NCBI GenBank assembly: GCA_016926135.1
Contig: JAFGPH010000325.1
Coordinates: 1 to 8,244 of the forward strand
DNA length: 8,244 nucleotides
Direction: 5' to 3'
Source of the DNA: Deltaproteobacteria bacterium
Lineage (GTDB): Bacteria > Desulfobacterota > DSM-4660 > Desulfatiglandales > HGW-15
A program made the translations under genes and the position numbers. Numbering within the stretch: the stretch's first letter is position 1; each line of letters opens with the position of its first letter. Under the pieces are notes generated by a model. That model did not search any database and was not told the DNA's origin. It saw nothing but the letters and a program-made list of their open reading frames with translations. Below, piece after piece: positions 5,493-8,244 of this stretch.

Positions 5493-6983
5493 GTGGTGCA
5501 TGACATCCTGTTAGGCATAGAGGCGGCTTTTCATCTCAAGGTCATCGCGATGCTCCTGGTCAGCGTCCCCCTTGGGATCATGGCGGGAGTCCTACCGGGT
5601 GTGGGAGCGATGGTCGGCGTGACCGTACTGCTTCCCCTGACCTTCAGCATGGATCCGGTACTGGGAATCAGCATGCTCGTTGCCGTCTATTGCGGCGCCT
5701 TCTACGGCGGTGCCGTGAGTGCCGTGCTCATAAACACCCCGGGGACTCCCGCAGCCATTTGCACCATTTTTGACGGGTTCCCCATGGCCCAGAAAGGGGA
5801 GGCGCAGAAGGCTATCACCGTGGCGGTGGTAGCCTCTTTCATCGGGGGGCTCATCAGCGTGATCATCCTGAGCTTCAGCGCACCTTTGATTGCCAGGGTG
5901 GCCCTTGAGTTCAGCTATGCAGAGTACTTTGCCATTGCCGTTTTCGGCATTATCATGGTGATAACGTCGAGCAGCCGGAAGTCCTTCCTCAAAGGCCTCA
6001 TCATGGGCACCTTAGGGCTCGCCCTTTCCTGCTTCGGGCAGGACAAAATGGGAACGGTGGAGCGCTTCACCTTCGGTATCCTTGATCTGACCCGAGGTCT
6101 GCCGCTCCTCCCGCTCCTTGTGGGACTGTTCGCCATATCTCAGGCGCTCTCCCTGACCGAGCAGGGAGTCAAGAAGGTCCAATTGGAAAAGATGGAGGGT
6201 AAGGTCGGTCTGTGGAGCGTCTTCAGGATGATGGGCAAGTTCAAGATGACCCTTCTGAAGTCCTCCCTGATCGGTACGGGGATAGGCGCCATTCCCGGCA
6301 CGGGCGCAGCCATCGCGTCTTTTGTCTCTTACACGGAAGCCAAAAGGGCGTCCAAGACCCCCGAGAAATTCGGGACGGGGTATGTGGAAGGGGTGATCGC
6401 CTCGGAGTCTTCCAATAATGCCGTCACCGGTGGAGCCCTGATCCCCCTTCTAACCTTAGGAATTCCGGGTGACCCCATCACCGCCGTGATGCTGGGGGGT
6501 TTCCTGGTTCATGGTCTTATCCCGGGGCCCACCCTGTTTGTAGATTCGGCCCCGTTCGTGTACGCGATCTTCTTCACCATGCTGGTCACCTACTTCATGG
6601 TCCTGGCCTATGGCTACCTCGGGGCATACCTCTTTGCTTCCATCCTCAAGGTCCGGGAGGCCATACTCATTCCCGTAATCCTGGTGTTATGCTTTGTTGG
6701 GTCGTATGCGGAGAACTCGTCTCTGTTCGACGTGGGTTTGGCCCTCTTGTTCGGGGTTGTTGGATACTTTTTGACCAAATTCGACTTCCCCCTGCCCCCT
6801 ATCGTCATGGGCCTCATTCTCGGGCCTATTGCCGAGGAGGGATTGAGGCAATCCTTGATCGTATCAGACGGATCCTGGGCCATCTTCGTCACAAAACCCA
6901 TCTCAGCAGCCTTTCTGTTGCTCACATTGATCGTGGTGTGCCACCGTGTGTATTCCCTATTCTTTAGAAGGAAGCCTTCTTGA
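5493..6983 (+). CDS. tctA: TTT transporter large membrane subunit (TctA family)
   Basis: Predicted 496-residue inner-membrane permease that carries the substrate across the membrane, driven in known systems by an ion gradient. The family's two related halves are visible. The first has 'GVLPGVGAMVGVTVLLPLTF' around residues 32-51 and 'YGGAVSAVLINTPGTPAA' around 71-88. The second has 'IGTGIGAIPGTGAAIASF' around 261-278 and 'ASESSNNAVTGGALIPLL' around 304-321, followed by 'LGIPGD' at 323-328. The glycine/proline-rich loops are the conserved signature of TctA. Many hydrophobic segments fill the rest, and it ends with a basic tail. Length is as usual for the family. Start at GTG 5493 after GGAGGAG (5481-5487); the adjacent GTG at 5496 is almost equally good and would change one residue. 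A small hairpin (AGAAGG 6966-6971 with CCTTCT 6975-6980) overlaps its end. Confidence 0.97.
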   Translation: MVHDILLGIEAAFHLKVIAMLLVSVPLGIMAGVLPGVGAMVGVTVLLPLTFSMDPVLGISMLVAVYCGAFYGGAVSAVLINTPGTPAAICTIFDGFPMAQKGEAQKAITVAVVASFIGGLISVIILSFSAPLIARVALEFSYAEYFAIAVFGIIMVITSSSRKSFLKGLIMGTLGLALSCFGQDKMGTVERFTFGILDLTRGLPLLPLLVGLFAISQALSLTEQGVKKVQLEKMEGKVGLWSVFRMMGKFKMTLLKSSLIGTGIGAIPGTGAAIASFVSYTEAKRASKTPEKFGTGYVEGVIASESSNNAVTGGALIPLLTLGIPGDPITAVMLGGFLVHGLIPGPTLFVDSAPFVYAIFFTMLVTYFMVLAYGYLGAYLFASILKVREAILIPVILVLCFVGSYAENSSLFDVGLALLFGVVGYFLTKFDFPLPPIVMGLILGPIAEEGLRQSLIVSDGSWAIFVTKPISAAFLLLTLIVVCHRVYSLFFRRKPS

Positions 6984-7003
6984 GTCAAATGAGTTGAACG
7001 ATG

Positions 7004-7057
7004 CCGGGTTCCCTTGGAGTCCGGCTGCGAGAACGGGCCGGTCCTCCTGGAACTCGG
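7004..7057 (+). other. Long imperfect stem-loop between tctA and the aminotransferase gene
   Basis: CCGGGTTCC (7004-7012) pairs with GGAACTCGG (7049-7057), nine pairs including one G-U. GGAG (7016-7019) pairs with CTCC (7044-7047), and CCGGC (7021-7025) with GCCGG (7037-7041), leaving an 11-base loop. The three helices nest in register, making an 18-pair interrupted hairpin 20 bases after the tctA stop. No T-run follows, so it is more likely an mRNA 3'-end barrier or an attenuator-like element than an intrinsic terminator. Its function is not known. Confidence 0.45.
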
Positions 7058-7113
7058 TACCCTCCCCCCTTCCGCAAGGGCATCAAATATGCCATTGTCT
7101 TTGGGGTTCTGTT

Positions 7114-7126
7114 GTGCTAATAGCAC
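7114..7126. promoter_or_regulatory. Perfect 13-bp palindrome, candidate operator of the aminotransferase gene
   Basis: GTGCTA and TAGCAC flank a central A, 41 bases before the ATG of the aminotransferase gene. TTGTCT (7095-7100) with TAATAG (7118-7123) at 17 bases could be a weak promoter whose -10 box lies inside the palindrome, so a bound protein would block it. The promoter match is poor (3/6 in the -10 box). The regulator is unknown; the GntR-type protein of this window is only one candidate. Confidence 0.4.
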
Positions 7127-7167
7127 CCACTAATTTGTGTGAATGCGTTTGGGGAGGTTTGAAGACG

Positions 7168-8241
7168 ATGGAAATGAAGGTGACCCCGGCCAGGCCGGAC
7201 CAGGTAAAACCGAAGCCCGCGGATGAGGGCAATCTCGGGTTTGGAGACATCGTTACGGATCACATGTTCCTCATGGACTGGGAGAAGGGGAAGTCCTGGT
7301 TCAATGCCAGGATCGAGCCATACCATGCCCTTGCCATTGATCCTGCTGCCATGGCTATCCATTATGGCCAGGAGATCTTCGAAGGGTTGAAGGCCTATCG
7401 CGGCAAGGACGGCAGCATCTATCTTTTCAGGGCCAGGGAGAACTACGTGAGGATGAACCGTTCGGCTGCAAGGCTCTGCATGCCGGAACTCGACATCGAT
7501 TTTGTCATGGAGGGTATGAAGAAGCTCATCCTCATGGATAAGGATTGGGTGCCCAGGAGCCCGGGGACTTCGCTCTACATCCGACCGACCATGCTGGCCA
7601 CCGAGCCCCATCTGGGCGTTCGTCCGGCCAACAACTACCTCTTCTTTGTGATCATCGGGCCCGTGGGGGCCTATTACAAAGAAGGATTGAACCCCGTCAA
7701 GATTCATGTGGAAGACAAGTACGTGAGGGCGGCAGTGGGCGGAACGGGCGAGGCCAAGACGGCCGGCAATTACGCTGCGAGCCTGTTGGCGGCGGAGGAG
7801 GCCAAGAAAAAGGGGTTCACCCAGGTCCTGTGGCTGGACGCGGCCCACCGGAAGTACGTCGAAGAGGTGGGCACCATGAACATGTTCTTTGTCATCGACG
7901 GCGAGGTGATCACCGCCCCCCTTACGGGAAGTATCCTCCCCGGGGTCACCCGGGACTCGGTGATCCGGATCGTCAAGAACTGGGGCCTGAAGGTGACGGA
8001 GCGGTCCCTCGCCATCGAGGAGTTGGTCAGCGCTGCGCAGAGCGGAAAGCTTAAGGAGGCCTTCGGCACCGGGACCGCAGCGGTGATCAGCCCCGTGGGT
8101 CAGATCACCTTCAGGGGAAAGGACTTCGTCGTGGCAGGAGGCAGGATGGGGGAACTCTCCCATCGGCTGTACAACGAGATCGTGGCCATTCAGTACGGGG
8201 AGAAGGATGATCCCTACGGCTGGAGGGAGAAGATCGCGTAA
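7168..8241 (+). CDS. ilvE: Branched-chain amino acid aminotransferase, group II type
   Basis: Predicted 357-residue cytoplasmic PLP enzyme that interconverts leucine, isoleucine and valine with their 2-oxo acids, using glutamate/2-oxoglutarate. The fold-type IV signature is complete: 'YGQEIFEGLKAYR' (66-78), 'SLYIRPTMLATE' (135-146), 'GGTGEAKTAGNYAAS' (191-205) with the PLP lysine K197, 'LWLDAAHRKYVEEVGTMN' (221-238) with the glutamate that contacts the pyridine nitrogen, 'GSILPGVTRDSV' (254-265) and 'GTGTAAVISPVG' (300-311). The length and the motifs fit the longer actinobacterial/eukaryotic-like branch and not the roughly 310-residue E. coli IlvE. The CxxC redox pair of the mammalian enzymes is absent in the matching 'AVISP' stretch. 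Start is ATG 7168, with GGGGAGG (7151-7157) ten bases upstream; a second ATG at 7174 is possible. The 184-base structured gap before it suggests separate expression from the transporter operon. Confidence 0.94.
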   Translation: MEMKVTPARPDQVKPKPADEGNLGFGDIVTDHMFLMDWEKGKSWFNARIEPYHALAIDPAAMAIHYGQEIFEGLKAYRGKDGSIYLFRARENYVRMNRSAARLCMPELDIDFVMEGMKKLILMDKDWVPRSPGTSLYIRPTMLATEPHLGVRPANNYLFFVIIGPVGAYYKEGLNPVKIHVEDKYVRAAVGGTGEAKTAGNYAASLLAAEEAKKKGFTQVLWLDAAHRKYVEEVGTMNMFFVIDGEVITAPLTGSILPGVTRDSVIRIVKNWGLKVTERSLAIEELVSAAQSGKLKEAFGTGTAAVISPVGQITFRGKDFVVAGGRMGELSHRLYNEIVAIQYGEKDDPYGWREKIA

Positions 8242-8244
8242 GCG

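Noticed and set aside
6966..6980. Hairpin AGAAGG/CCTTCT as a terminator of the transporter operon.
   Set aside because: Only six pairs, overlapping the last tctA codons, and no T-run follows.
7117..8163. A 348-codon open frame on the minus strand.
   Set aside because: It is antisense to the complete aminotransferase gene and shows no family motif.
1..8244. CRISPR arrays, tRNA or rRNA genes, insertion sequences, toxin-antitoxin or phage genes.
   Set aside because: No regularly spaced repeats, no cloverleaf or rRNA-like sequence, and no transposase- or phage-like protein were seen on either strand.

Overview
The window reads as one strand-uniform stretch of a Gram-negative, mid-to-high-GC bacterial chromosome. 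All supported genes are on the + strand. Strong GGAGG-type ribosome sites, several GTG starts, a tripartite tricarboxylate transporter (TTT) behind a GntR/FCD regulator, and a lactate-racemase-like gene end are a mix often met in Desulfobacterota (former Deltaproteobacteria) and also in Beta/Alphaproteobacteria. I lean towards Desulfobacterota, but this is inference and not proven by any marker here.

Layout. (1) 1-231 is the 3' end of a gene resembling the LarA (nickel-dependent lactate racemase) family. (2) 232-863 is non-coding: a good intrinsic terminator (387-431), an AT-rich patch with a possible promoter and a 12-bp palindrome, and a C/G-rich hairpin repeat (771-817) of a kind widely dispersed in proteobacterial genomes. 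(3) 864-6983 looks like one operon: a GntR-family FCD regulator, a CysD-like PP-loop ATPase of the PAPS reductase/ATP sulfurylase family, a six-repeat beta-propeller protein related to arylsulfotransferases with a C-terminal jelly-roll-like domain, then TctC (periplasmic binding protein), TctB and TctA (membrane subunits). (4) 6984-7167 is a structured intergenic region with a long imperfect stem-loop and a perfect 13-bp palindrome. (5) 7168-8241 is a complete group II branched-chain aminotransferase, probably with its own promoter.

How the parts may work together. The regulator probably senses a small carboxylate. TctCBA probably imports a carboxylate using an ion gradient. The two genes between regulator and transporter are unusual there: one should activate a substrate with ATP (AMP/PPi chemistry), and the other has the fold of PAPS-independent sulfotransferases but no export signal. 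Together they suggest, without proving, intracellular handling of a sulfated or adenylated carboxylate delivered by the transporter. This regulator-PP-loop-propeller-TTT arrangement is the most interesting thing in the window. The remaining observations are mainly regulatory DNA and RNA structures between genes.
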